DNA from: Diaporthe sp. PMI_573
Lineage: Eukaryota > Ascomycota > Sordariomycetes > Diaporthales > Diaporthaceae
Assembly (NCBI GenBank): GCA_021399435.1
Contig: JAJTUP010000002.1
Location: 1-64,000, forward strand
Length of the DNA: 64,000 nt
Reading direction: 5' to 3'
The translations under genes and the position numbers were made by a program. The notes under the pieces are model-generated. The model was not told where the DNA came from. It searched no databases and saw only the letters and a list, made by a program, of their open reading frames with translations. This document shows, piece by piece, positions 33,226-43,957 of this stretch. Within the stretch, counting starts at the first letter, position 1; every line of letters begins with the position of its first letter.

Positions 33226-34596
33226 ATGGAGTCACACGACGACAATACCACCTCGGCTGGAACCCAGCAGGGCAGGCGACTTGCCTGTGAGAGGTGCCGC
33301 AGTCAGAAACTCAAGTGCGAAAAGTCTAATATTCAAGATTGCTGCCAACGCTGCAGGAAAGCAGATGTGCAGTGTAGCTTTGGGATGGCTCTCCCTCCAG
33401 GGCGACCCCGTGCCAACCCTCCTCGACCTCCTCCTCCTTCTGAGCCTACCAAGGACGAGAACGACCAGACCATCATCGCTTCACCCGGCTACCACGTTGA
33501 CCAGGCGTTCGCTTTTGGCCATGCGGCAGATGTGCACAATAATCCGTTCCATGATGACGGCATCATAGATGTGCCCTTCACCGACGATGTCTTGAGTGGA
33601 TATACAGCCTGGTCTGTGGCCTTGTCAGGCACTTGCGAGGGCAGCAAGCCCTCAGATGGGCTCATGGCCATGGAACACCTACACCCCACCATGGCGAATG
33701 CCCCGGACAGCTTCATGATGATTGACACACATCCATCAACACCGCCATCCCAACCACCCCAAATTCATCCGACAAACTCACCGACTTGTGTGCGAGGGTC
33801 AGAGTCTCTAGCCTCGTACAAACATATGCAAGCGCCTACAGGTAGTCTTGCCGCGTTGGTTCGCAGAGCGGCCGACCTCTGCGACAACATGTACGAGCTT
33901 CGCATTAAATACCACGATGGCACGCACAGCGAGCTAGATGCTCCCGGCCAGTTTCCGGTGAACATGTCTGGCGAGGTGCTTCAGGCAGCCAACGATTTCC
34001 TCACGCTGCTTCGCTGCTTCTTCTGGGAGGAGCCTAGTGGCCGTTCGACCCCAAGTCTTATATCCAACACGTCGTCGTCACGGACAAACACATCCCCAAT
34101 CCTGCCAGAGCAACCACGGCGCGTTATTTTCGACGCCGACAGGCCCGCCGCCTTGACTCTGATCGCGAGTTACCAGCGGCTTCTTGACTTATACTTGCTC
34201 TACTATCTGGCCGTATACGAATACCTACGCAACACGGAGCCGGCCTGGCGTCGGAGTCAGCCCATCTGGAATGACCTGAACGTGGGCGGCGCTTCGCTCG
34301 GCGAGTTCGGCGATCTACACATCAAGCTCATTATGCAGGCGACAGCACGCGTGCTGGAGGACATCGAAGGTGCCCTGGGCCTTTCCCCGGCCTGTCGCGT
34401 CAGCTGCCCATCGGCAGTCGAGGGCGACGGCGGCGGCAATGGGGTTCTGGGCACCATTGTCACAACACGCTTTGTGGAGCAGTGCATTGCCGAGGGGTTC
34501 ACGGTTGGCTCAGAACATGGGCAGGGCGCCATCGCCCGCATACGTGAGGTGGCGGCCAGTCTGACAGCGGCCTTGGATCCTCCCGGCGGAAGATGA
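33226..34596 (+). CDS. AflR-like Zn2Cys6 cluster regulator
   Basis: An intronless 456-residue DNA-binding protein. Residues ~17-48 form the zinc cluster (CERCRSQKLKC, then CCQRCRKADVQC), followed by the proline-rich linker PPGRPRANPPRPPPPSEP. No large fungal_trans domain is seen. Instead there is a C-terminal helical region (~300-455: AALTLIASYQRLLDLYLLYYL, DLHIKLIMQATARVLEDIE) like that of AflR and other NR-PKS pathway regulators. The short size and position inside the cluster make it the best candidate for the pathway-specific activator. The ATG at 33226 is the first after upstream stops in the frame. It is divergent from MDR reductase 1, suggesting co-expression or autoregulation. Confidence 0.9.
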   Translation: MESHDDNTTSAGTQQGRRLACERCRSQKLKCEKSNIQDCCQRCRKADVQCSFGMALPPGRPRANPPRPPPPSEPTKDENDQTIIASPGYHVDQAFAFGHAADVHNNPFHDDGIIDVPFTDDVLSGYTAWSVALSGTCEGSKPSDGLMAMEHLHPTMANAPDSFMMIDTHPSTPPSQPPQIHPTNSPTCVRGSESLASYKHMQAPTGSLAALVRRAADLCDNMYELRIKYHDGTHSELDAPGQFPVNMSGEVLQAANDFLTLLRCFFWEEPSGRSTPSLISNTSSSRTNTSPILPEQPRRVIFDADRPAALTLIASYQRLLDLYLLYYLAVYEYLRNTEPAWRRSQPIWNDLNVGGASLGEFGDLHIKLIMQATARVLEDIEGALGLSPACRVSCPSAVEGDGGGNGVLGTIVTTRFVEQCIAEGFTVGSEHGQGAIARIREVAASLTAALDPPGGR

Positions 34597-35029
34597 TTTG
34601 GATTACGTGGGGGAAATTGATGACGTTGTAAATGCAGACGGCCAACTGAATGTAAAGTCTAGATATAATGCAGTAGTGCAATACGACTGGGGCTCCAGCT
34701 CAAGCAGACAGCCAGGGTGGGGGATTTGAACGAGTCTCGAAGGGAGAACAAAAGAGGGGCTGGGGGTGTGGGGGATGGGGGGGGGCACCGGCATTTCTTC
34801 TGCATAGATATTTCTTTTCTCTCAAACGCAAAGAAGGGTGTACTATCATTCACTGGCCACAAATGAGTGTCTCGTTCCATTTCTTGAGTTATTCGTTTGA
34901 TTCATACAATTCTTTGCCCTTGTTGATTCTGCTTCCTCTCCCGTGTTCTGTTATTCAGACCGAGGCTGTCCGAGCATACTCTTTCCGGAAAACACTATGT
35001 GTGTGCCTCATCTGACTAGTCTGACTCAT
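34597..35029. other. Convergent intergenic region with G-rich tract
   Basis: 433 bp between the 3' ends of the regulator (+) and MFS exporter (-). It contains four G-runs of 4-9 (34,756-34,785) that match a G-quadruplex pattern on the plus strand. No coding sequence. Confidence 0.6.
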
Positions 35030-36704
35030 CTATCCCAGTAAAGGTGTCTCCTCGTCAGCCCTGCGCCTGACTCGCTGAGCTGCCATCTGAACTTCACGCG
35101 CATATCTACACCGCCCCCGTATGACTGGCCCAAACCGGTAGAATACAAAGGGAAATGGGAGACAGATGAGGCTCAAAACAGCAGGGATCGACTGACCCCA
35201 CCACACACCAATGGACTGAAACAAGCTTCGAACAAAAAGAGGAAAGATCGCGCCCAGGATGGCCCTCCCGCATATGCACACCGTCAGCGCTGAAGCAGCA
35301 TAGATGGTGTAGGCGTCGACGAGGTAGTTGGTCGAGCCGATTGTGACAAGTACTATTCCGAACCCGAAAGGAACACCGGAAGCGAGGTTGAGGAGCCATG
35401 GAAGCGTGGGCCTTGCGGTCCACGCACACCAGAGCAAGCCCACCACGATGCTGACTCCGCCCAAACAACAGGCCGGCAGGCGTGTCTCGGGCGGGGCCGC
35501 TTCTCCCTTCAGCCCCTCTAGCGTTCGGACGTACCTAGCGTTGTCCCAGATGGAAAACACTACTGAGAGCGACATGCCGACCACGACGCCGAGAAACGAC
35601 AGGCCGCTCTGCTCTGAGGGCCACCCAAAAATGTCGGTGTAAATCATGGGAAGCGCCGCGAACATGAAGTACAGAGTGCCAAACACGACGGCTTGGTACA
35701 GGGCGAGAAGGCTAATGATGGGCTCATTAGCAGCCAAGAGGAAGGGCCTCGATAGCGTAGTGGCAAATGACACACGTGGTCGTCCTTTACCCTTGCCAGC
35801 AGCCTTGGCCATGGCAGAGACGTAATGTCGTCCCGTCGTCTTTGCGAGCCGGTCGGCTCGTTTCTCGAGCAGCAAGGGAGCGTACGTCTCGGGAACCACT
35901 AGAGCGCCTACTGCCAGGGCCGTCAGGGACATCAGAGCCATCAATGCCATGGACCAGCGCCAGCCCAAGACCCCCGACACGTAGGTCCCGACCATGGGAC
36001 CGAGGACCGGGGCGAATAGTGGCACCAAGGCGTAGACTGTGATGGCGAGCCCGCGTTCTCTCGGCGGGAAAATGTCGGCGATGACAGCGCCGGAGTTGGT
36101 CAGCGTTGCAGATCCGAAAGCGCCAGATAGCAGACGAAGAACCAGAAGGATGACAAGGTTCGGGCTAAAGCATGCCGCAATATTCAGGGCGACGTGTGTA
36201 GTGGTGCTGCATAGGAGAATGACCTGTCGGCCAAAAACCTCTGTTGTTGGGGACGCATCATGTCAGCTATCTGATTCTAAAGGATCGTTATGGTAGAATG
36301 GAAATAGAAAGCCCTTGTAGTTCGGACTAACCTGAACATGGTGCCCAGAGCAAAGGGCCAAGAACAAATCCCAGGAGGAAAAGGCTTAGTCCTAGGGTAG
36401 CCGATTCGGGACTGGCGTTAAGATCTTGGGATATGTCGCGAATACTGCCGCTGTAGGCGCTGGAAATGAAAGCCACTGAGAATGTGACATATCCCGCCGC
36501 AATGCAAAGGATCCAGCGCAGCCACAGCGGAAAGCCCATGGGGTCCCTGGGGTCATCGTCAAGGAAGAAGACTATGTAGGGATCGTCGTGAGTACCGCTG
36601 CCGGAATAATTGTGTTCCAGTATTTGTGAAGTGACGACATCTTGAACAGTTAGGATCGTGAACCACGATACGGGTGCCTGCTTGACATGGCCAGTGGTTG
36701 TCAT
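35030..36704 (-). CDS. MFS exporter (DHA1 family)
   Basis: Two exons (36704-36332 and 36240-35030; donor GTTAGT, phase 1) encode 527 residues with 12 predicted membrane segments. Diagnostic pieces are DDPRDPMGFPLWLRW before TM1, the A motif CSEVFGRQ between TM2 and TM3, LRLLSGAFGSATLTNSGAVIADIF, PVLGPMVGTYVSGVLGWRW (motif C), and PETYAPLLLEKRA after TM6. The C-terminus ends in RADEETPLLG, a sorting-type tail common in fungal DHA1 drug:H+ antiporters. Inside the cluster it most likely exports the pigment or an intermediate, or gives self-protection. Confidence 0.9.
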
Positions 36705-37945
36705 CTTGCCTCAGCACCTGGTCGCGGCCCTTCCTGAATGACAATGTGAATTTGCGTGTACAGGAAAAGAAAGATGCAAGGGCCTACTATGAAAACGAAT
36801 CCCGGGTAAATTAGCGACTATCAAGTCAGTATTGGGTAAGGTCGTGTTATGCGAATAGGGCTGATAGGCTCCTGCCACCTGCCAGTGGTTGATTAGACTG
36901 GGGTTATTTTCGAATAGTCATTGCTTGACCCGGGCACCTTTGTACTTGGCGAAGCTTGTCAGCCCGACTGAAATCCTAGCCAGCCAAGAAAGATCTGCCC
37001 CGACGGCTGGCACCGGTAGTTGTCCCCGACAAAACGTGCCCTCAGCCCCCGATGGAATCGGCATCCTATTCTCCCGATAGAAGTTGTGATCCTCCGGGAA
37101 GCCACGTGCAATCCACCCCGATAGAACCTACAATCCTCCCGAATAGAACGCGTAATCCCTTTGAACAGATAAGGGAGCTGCAGAATTAGAAAAATCGTGC
37201 TAACCGATTACTGTATAGCCTTTCACTAATTATACCAACTCTATTGTCTAATTTAGTGGAGCGTCAGGGGAAGCTACTTGGAAGATGAATAAGCAACCCT
37301 AATGTGATTCTAATTCCGTTCATTTCAAGACAATTGTAGCCAGAATATAGTCTTGGAAAGTGCTTTGTAGTTAGGTAGTGTAGGCCGCAAACGCGGATAC
37401 GACGAAGACCACTTACCGCACGACAGATAGGAATGCGCGCTAATTGAATGCTTAGGAACTGAAAGTACCACCGTAGTAGTCGACAGAACCATCCATGTTA
37501 AGGGTTTCAGTTCAGACGCCCAGATAGCGAGGGATTGTGGTCAAATGACATCAATCGATATGTCTCGTGCCACTTTCAAACGTGATGTTTCAATATTAAG
37601 CAAGAACTCTAATATTTACATCATATCGGGACCGGCTGGGGTGACTTGGAACAGTGCCAATAAACTTTACCGAGTCTCAAAGGTGTGACCGAAGGGGCGA
37701 TAGAAAAGCAGGCAAGACTCGGAGGGGGGGACGGTGTCAAACTTTTGGGTGTATTCTTTTGACCTTTTTGAACGTTGAATAAAACCATTGATGTTTGAAT
37801 ACTACCAACTACGCTGTCCTTGTTTGCATGTAATCTCTAAATGTCAAGTGAAGTACAGAATTGGTGCCATCTAATACTACGCCTCATAGATCTCATAGAT
37901 AGTGCTCCTAAGCCAAAGAGCATGTTCGACCTTGGCCTGTCCATG
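36705..37945. other. Gene-free 1.2-kb region
   Basis: This lies upstream of the MFS exporter and downstream of the ferritin-like gene. No credible coding sequence is present. It holds the degenerate tandem array at 36,997-37,160. The remainder (37,160-37,900) is AT-richer and featureless apart from a G-run at 37,725. Confidence 0.5.
36997..37160. repeat. Degenerate tandem array of CCCGATAGAA-type units
   Basis: Five clear units starting at 37,048, 37,073, 37,094, 37,117 and 37,138 follow the pattern CCCGATAGAA, about 6 variable bases, then AATCCT (period 21-25 bp). Two weaker CCCCGAC units lie upstream (36,997 and 37,024). Unit 1 contains the inverted repeat CCGAT-GGA-ATCGG. The array is ~340-450 bp before the MFS exporter start. 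It may be an upstream activating array or a decayed minisatellite. Confidence 0.65.
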
Positions 37946-39204
37946 CTAGCTCCACTCGAGCAACGCGGGACCATATACAGTCTTATCGGCGACATCCTGG
38001 GGTGCAATGAATGCATCACTGTTCTCCACCACGGTCATGAGGACTAGACCGTGCATGACGTTGTGTGCATATGGCATGTCGGCCAAGATCTCCGTCGATG
38101 CAACACAGTCCTCCAAGCCTCTCAGTTCGGCAGGTCTGGCCCTTTCAAAAGTCACCACGCTCTGACTATCTCCATTCACCATCATACCGTTTGGGTACTG
38201 ACGATCGCTATCACAAGGCGTTGTCTGCCGGATCTTGAAAGGGACCACGGTGGGGACCAGTGCGCCGTTGACGAAGGCAACGCTTTGCGAATCAGGGTCA
38301 ACGGCGCCAGGTGCCACCAACGTGACATTTCCGCTGTGAGATTCGTCCCCGATCGAGACCGCGGTAAGTGTTAGTTCCGGCAAGACGCTCAGAGGGATGA
38401 ATTCCATGTTGGGGCAGCTCCCAGGCACGATCCAGTGCTGCATCCAGCTCAGGGAGAACTCGCGAGTGGACGTGGTCAGGAATGGCTCTGCGCTCGGCGG
38501 GATTTGCCGCAGGGAGCGGAACCAGCCCGACTGCTGGCCCTCCTGGCCCAGAGCCTGGGCCAGAACGTAGATGATCGAGTCGGAGTCGGAGCCCAAGTTC
38601 TTGGCCGTCCGCTGCTGGATATTGGCCAGGAGGCCGATGTACATGTCCGTCATGGTCTGGGCGAAGTCGACAGCCTGGTCGAAGGTCGACACCGGGAACT
38701 GGTAGGTGCAGGGAAACATGTGCGAACCGTCTGTAAAGTAGCGGACAGCGTCGTTGGCGTTGTACGCGTGCATCTGCTCTTGCTACACATAGATCTCAGG
38801 GTCAGTGATTCATTCAATGCTCGGGTTTGTTTTTCACGACGTACCGCCTGGATGGTCTCCAATGAGGACAGAACATAGTCCCGCATGGATGGGTCGAGCT
38901 CATAACCTGCCACTCCATCGGTGATGTTGGCGATGAGTTGAGTGAAGAATGCCACCTCCATGAACTCATTAAAGGCTTGCAGCTTCCAGCTCGTCAACGA
39001 GTCGTCATCAAACCGGGGGGCCAGAGGAGCGTTGGTGAAATTGCCACCTGCCCGCGTGAATAACTCTTCCAGGGCTGTGTCATTGGGAAATGGGAATCCA
39101 TTGGGGAGAGGAAAACTGAAAGGTTCTGCGTGGACCTCGTTGACGCCCAGGAGCAGGGCGATCACCCCCGCCAAGGAAAGTCTCAAGACCTGAGCCAGGC
39201 CCAT
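37946..39204 (-). CDS. Secreted ferritin-like protein (LsdA/Rds1 family)
   Basis: Two exons (39204-38845 and 38782-37946, in phase) give 398 residues. Residues ~1-27 look like a signal peptide, followed by the family's PLPNGFPFPNDTALEELFTRAGG segment. The ferritin-like helical core carries FMEVAFFTQLIANI and, across the intron, IQAQEQMHAYNAND. These Glu and His residues are the candidate metal ligands. The fungal family includes the late sexual development protein LsdA of Aspergillus nidulans and the stress protein Rds1; the biochemical function is unknown. It is divergent from acyltransferase 2 across 510 bp and lies within the polyketide cluster, which is unusual. It may be a passenger or an unrecognised oxidase/oxygenase of the pathway. 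Confidence 0.82.
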
Positions 39205-39714
39205 GATCACTAGAGCAATATTTGTCAAGACTACTTTAATCTGTAAAGTTGTTACTCCCAGCTGGATCTGTTGTTGGTGCTATGGGCGTGTGGCTTACGG
39301 GATCTTGGAATTGTTCGTTACGACCAAGTCAGGGTTCCTTTTGTTTTGCTCTTCCTGTACCCATCATCCGGGACATGTGAAGAAAAATTAAAAAAGATGC
39401 GATCCGGAGGAAATGTAGCTGGCGTTCGGGGGGTTTTAATGGATTGCCATGCATATTCGGAGCCACTATTCCTAATGGGGGAAGGATATGATGTTGATGC
39501 AGTCGGCTGACTACATACGCGCAGGTCTGCTTTGGCATCTAATTCTCCCCTTCGTGAAGTCGCCAGTGATGCGCGTAGGCCCCATCCTGGCCGTACTGGC
39601 AGCAGAAAAAATAAGGGTTTTAAAGGAATCAGAGATCTCTGAGTCTTGCCAGCACGGATATTCAGCCATCCCACCACCGCACAGACTGATCTCTCTTACT
39701 AAGACACTGACAAG
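39205..39714. promoter_or_regulatory. Divergent promoter of ferritin-like protein and acyltransferase 2
   Basis: 510 bp head-to-head. Single CGG-type half-sites occur (ATCCGGAG near 39,402, ATTCGGAG near 39,455) but no palindrome. No coding sequence is supported. Confidence 0.4.
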
Positions 39715-41100
39715 ATGGTCTGGATTAAATCAGACTCGAGCACATGGATCGACGATTATGACGGCGCCGAGAAGGTGTTTTATTCCATGTCGCAAGCATT
39801 CAAGCGATACAATCGGGAACACGGCTCAGTTTACGCCATCTGTCGCCTCCGCACTTCACGTCCTGCGGGCACCGGGCCCGTCGACTTGGGCGATATGCTC
39901 AGGCAGGCGTGGACGAGGCTACGTTTTGACTTCCCCGCCTTGACTGTGTTTGAGGATGGTGGCAGCAAGGTGTACCTTGAGCCCACTGCCGCCAATATCA
40001 AAGCTTGGACCCAAGACACCTTTTGGGTTGATGAGGAGGCTGATTCAGCGCGGCATGTTGTGGCTGGCCTGCATCTCCGCAAACTTCCTTGTCTGGTCTT
40101 CGTTGCGCGATCTTCCGAGGTGCTCTTCCACTGTTCTCACTGGCGGATTGATGCACTCGGTACGTGCATGGTCCTGGATCGATTGTTCGGTATTCTGTCC
40201 GAGGTTTCACAAGCCACGCCGGAATCCCTGGAGCTACCACTCTGGGAGTTGGAGCACGAGCACCTCTCTCCCAGTCTGGAGGACGCGTATGGTTCCGCCA
40301 AGGTGCCCACGCCCAGCATCGAGGCCAAGGCAGAGGAGGCGCGCCAGCGAAATTTCGAGAAGTCATACCCGTCTACAGGATTACCCTATCAGGGCAACCA
40401 ATCCACCACTCCGGGGAATTCCCGGTGTCAGACGGTGGCGTTCGGGAAGGAAGTCTCGGATCAGCTCGTTCGGGCCTGTAAGGCATACGGCTTTACTGTC
40501 ACAGCCGCAGTGCACGCTGCCTGCGCAGCCTCGGTGCTAAGCTGTGCGGCCGACACTAGCTGTGATACCTACAGCACCGTCGTCTCGGCCAATCTTCGCC
40601 CGCTTCTCCCCGGATCAGCAAGCACTTACACGTGCGGCACGTACGTGACGGGTATCACACACACGCTACAGCGCGGCGACGACTTCGGGTCATGGTGCCG
40701 GCAGCTAACGGGCGGCTACCGAGGAGACTGGGATCCACCTGCGTATATGGATGCACTTCGGTCTATCTACCAGGTCCACGGCAAAGCTCTGGCCGGCCTG
40801 GCAGCGTCAGGGGCTAGGCCGCCGGCCAGCAATGTGACCGTCAGCAGCTTGGGTTTACTTGACGAGAAATACTTGCGTGCTGACCATGGCATTATTCAAG
40901 TGGAGACATTCCACCTGGGCAGCGCCATCATGGGCAGACAGCCAACTCTGTACATATGGACTTTCCAAGGTTGCTTGACCCTTTCGGTGGATTACAATGA
41001 GTCATACTACTCTGAGCAGCAGATTGCGGATCTGTTGGAGAGTATCGGAACTTGTCTGGGCAAGGAGCTAGAGATTGATATGTCCGTCATCCGCAAGTGA
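39715..41100 (+). CDS. BAHD-like acyltransferase 2 (Tri3-like)
   Basis: An intronless 461-residue acyltransferase. The catalytic motif is HWRID in FHCSHWRIDALG (residue ~142). The residue after the Asp is Ala rather than the usual Gly. The overall pattern (N-terminal LRQAWTRLRFDFPALTVFED, then a C-terminal half with SANLRPLLPGSASTYTCGTYVTGI and SSLGLLDEKYL) resembles trichothecene 15-O-acetyltransferase-like proteins and acyltransferase 3 of this same cluster, so the two are probably old paralogues. Likely role: transfer of an acyl group (acetyl, fatty or polyketide) to a hydroxyl of the azaphilone core, comparable with MrPigD/CazE-type enzymes. The ATG at 39715 has a good context (CAAGATGG). 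Confidence 0.88.
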   Translation: MVWIKSDSSTWIDDYDGAEKVFYSMSQAFKRYNREHGSVYAICRLRTSRPAGTGPVDLGDMLRQAWTRLRFDFPALTVFEDGGSKVYLEPTAANIKAWTQDTFWVDEEADSARHVVAGLHLRKLPCLVFVARSSEVLFHCSHWRIDALGTCMVLDRLFGILSEVSQATPESLELPLWELEHEHLSPSLEDAYGSAKVPTPSIEAKAEEARQRNFEKSYPSTGLPYQGNQSTTPGNSRCQTVAFGKEVSDQLVRACKAYGFTVTAAVHAACAASVLSCAADTSCDTYSTVVSANLRPLLPGSASTYTCGTYVTGITHTLQRGDDFGSWCRQLTGGYRGDWDPPAYMDALRSIYQVHGKALAGLAASGARPPASNVTVSSLGLLDEKYLRADHGIIQVETFHLGSAIMGRQPTLYIWTFQGCLTLSVDYNESYYSEQQIADLLESIGTCLGKELEIDMSVIRK

Positions 41101-41642
41101 CGGCAAGTTAAGGGTGGCGAATATTGTAGAGGAATTCAATCAGATGTGTAGCACACCTTCGGCAACCATTTGGGATACTTTCCTGATAATGTGAACTCAC
41201 GTTTCTGCTTTCAAGACCTTGACTCTTTTCCCGTGGGCCATGATCAGCAATTTGAGTCTGATTCAGCCCGACGGCTCACCAGATGGGGCTGGCGGAGATG
41301 AGGTTTTGAATTGGCAGTGGCAAACTAGGCGAGCCCGTACCAATCGGCGGAAAAGTCTGCCTAAACGTGTCGATGTACCTCTCGTAGGATTTTGGTCAAG
41401 GAGAACCGACGGAAGGTGCTGACAGGGCGATTCGGAGTTCGGCTATAACAGAACGAATGGCGTGGTTTCCAGGCTCCTGTCGGACATGAACACCTTAGAT
41501 ACGTGGACTTCAGGACTGGACCAGCACAAGTATTAGCGCTGTTTCAATATTCTTTTTCTGTCTCTACCCCTTGTCACGCTTCACTTGCCTTCCTTCCCTC
41601 ACATTCGGATTAATTGTTCGGAGATTGCGATTGACCATCAAC
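41101..41642. promoter_or_regulatory. Intergenic/promoter region of the DHA2 exporter
   Basis: About 540 bp. GCGATTCGG at 41,427-41,435 matches eight of nine bases of the cluster palindrome and is 208 bp before the next start codon. More ATTCGG/TTCGGA half-sites follow (41,436, 41,605, 41,618). No coding sequence. Confidence 0.45.
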
Positions 41643-43957
41643 ATGGCCAACCAGTGGTACCCTGACCCCGACGAAGAAGCTGACGTCGGCGACCAAGTGA
41701 CCAACTATCACAACGTGTCACAGAAATCGAGCACCCAATTTCTCCTCCCAGACATTCCAGAGGACAACTGGGGGCTGACCACTCAAAGCGCCCTCACTCT
41801 AGTGTCAGAGGTTGGGAGTGCTGAGTACTATCGATATGGTTCGTTCTTTGAGATCGCGCTTGGCGGCAACCAGCGCCCCTACAGTTTGACGTTATTCCCA
41901 GCATCCTTTGGGGGTCTTGACACCTGGGCCGTGCAATCTTCCGGCGACGATTCCCATAGCGAAAAAGATTCAACTGCACAGTATATCACGGGCTACAAGC
42001 TTGCAGGCCTCGTCACGGGCCTGACAGTGGTTATCTTCCTGGTTTACTTGGATAATTCAATTATTAGTACTGCCACCCCAATCATAACTGCTGACTTGCA
42101 TGAAACGGCGGATATTGGGTGGTACGCAGGGGCTTACACCCTCGTGTCGTGAGTAGTCTGCACATGAAACATGCATACATCGTGGTCTTTCCGCCCAGGT
42201 TGCTAACACTGTCCATTCGTGCAGTGGTGCCCTGCAGCCGATCGCAGGGAAACTCTACACATTCTTTCGGAAGAAGTTTGTGTTCCTGGGTTTCCTGTTC
42301 GTTTTCGAGATAGGCTCTCTCATCTGCGCACTGGCGAATACGTCTCCCATGTTAATCGCCGGCCGCGCCGTTGCTGGAGCTGGGTCCTCCGGCTTGATGA
42401 ATGGAAGCTGGACCATCATTGGAAGTTCCGTCCCCCTAGCCAAGTCACCTTGTAAGTCATGTTCCGCTCGTGCGAGACCCTCCCCACCACTGCCTACTTC
42501 CTGCTCCTCTTGAGCATCTCTCACCTCTAACATGGTGTCGCCGACAGTCTATACTGGAATCATGATGGGGCTTGCTCAGATGGCCCTAATAATTGGCCCG
42601 CTTATTGGAGGAGCCCTCACTCAGTACGTCTCTTGGCGATGGTGTAAGTCGGCATCTGATACATAAGCTTCTCATTAGGTGTCTGTATTTAATCCACCGT
42701 GTTATTTAGGCTTCTACATCAACTTGCCCATCGGCGCAGGCGCCGCCGCCTTGGTCGTCTTTATCACCTTCCCCGATACCAAGGGGCAAGAGGCTTTTTC
42801 GCTTGGCCTTGTCCGCAAATTGATCTCCAGCCTTGACCTAGGTGGGTTTGCACTGCTTGCGCCGGCCATGGCCATGTTCCTGGCCGCTTTGCAATTCGGA
42901 TCGGATAGAAGCCACGCCTGGGACAGCCCGCTGATAATAGGACTATTCTGCGGCGCTGGAACGGCTGCTGCCCTATTCATCTTTTGGGAATCGAGGGTTG
43001 GCGACACAGCCATAATCCCCGGCTCAGTCATCCGCCGCCGTGGTGTCTGGTCGAGCTGCGGTCACATATTCAGCATGTCCTTTATTGTTTTTATCGCCAA
43101 CTATTTCCTACCCGTGTACTTCCAATCTGTTAAAGGGGTAGGGCCAACAATGAGTGGTGTGTACCTGCTGCCGGGCATCGTGGGCCAGTTGGCATTTGTT
43201 CTCTTGTCTGGAGCTGCTGGTAAGTTAAACGCCCCCCCCCCGGCCCTCCCTTTGGGCGATATGAATATCGGTAATTAATTACAACCCACAGTATCCAGAT
43301 TGGGCCATTTCATGATCTGGTGCCTCTTCGGTGGAGTTATGATCTCTGTAGGCGCAGGTCTGACTACGACATTCGGGCCCAACACCAGCACAGCGCAGTG
43401 GGTTGGCTATCAGTTGATGCATGGAATTGGTCGCGGAGCCGCATTGACAATGGTGAGCCATTCCCTCTCTGAGCATCCCTTATTCCCAGCTAGTCTAGAA
43501 TAAGCTTGCTCATGTGTCCCCATGACAGTCTATAACAGCCGTCCAGTCTGCTATGGGAGGAGAATTGATCGCTATTTCCATGTCTCTCCTCATCTTCTGC
43601 CAGAACCTGGCCGGATCTATTGCCGTGGTGATGGCCACCACCATCTTCACCCAAAGTCTACTGGATGACCTGCCCGTCCTCGCACCATCGGTCTCTCCGG
43701 AGGCGGCCATTAGCTCAGGAACCGGGGCAGAGGCTGTGCGCGGCCTACTTCCAGAGGGAAGTCCCGAGCTAGACGGGTTGTTGTGGGCGTTCTCGTACGC
43801 GTTCGACAAGACGTTCTACGTAGTGACTGGCTTCGGAGTGGCATCCATTGTGTTTTCGTTGTTCATGGGATGGGGAGTCGTCGTCAAGAAGAAGGATGAG
43901 GGGCCCAGGGATGGAAGCCCAGACAAGACCGGGGAGCAAAAGGTTGAATCAGTCTAA
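41643..43957 (+). CDS. MFS exporter (DHA2, 14-TM) with long N-terminus
   Basis: A six-exon drug:H+ antiporter of the DHA2 (14-segment) family. After a ~120-residue hydrophilic N-terminus come TM1 ([20 protein letters not shown]), [27 protein letters not shown], a phase-2 intron, [53 protein letters not shown] (motif C) and CFYINLPIG. Introns lie near 42,149-42,224, 42,451-42,546, 42,643-42,708, 43,220-43,291 and 43,453-43,527. The C-terminus is Lys/Asp-rich. Such carriers export cluster products (for example ToxA). The N-terminal extension is much longer than usual and its protein pattern is odd ([27 protein letters not shown]), so an unrecognised intron there is possible. The 43,220 intron contains a C10 homopolymer. 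Confidence 0.85.

Noticed and set aside
36997..37160. Reading the tandem array as a CRISPR array
   Set aside because: Units are degenerate, with no identical repeats separated by unique spacers, and the window is clearly fungal.
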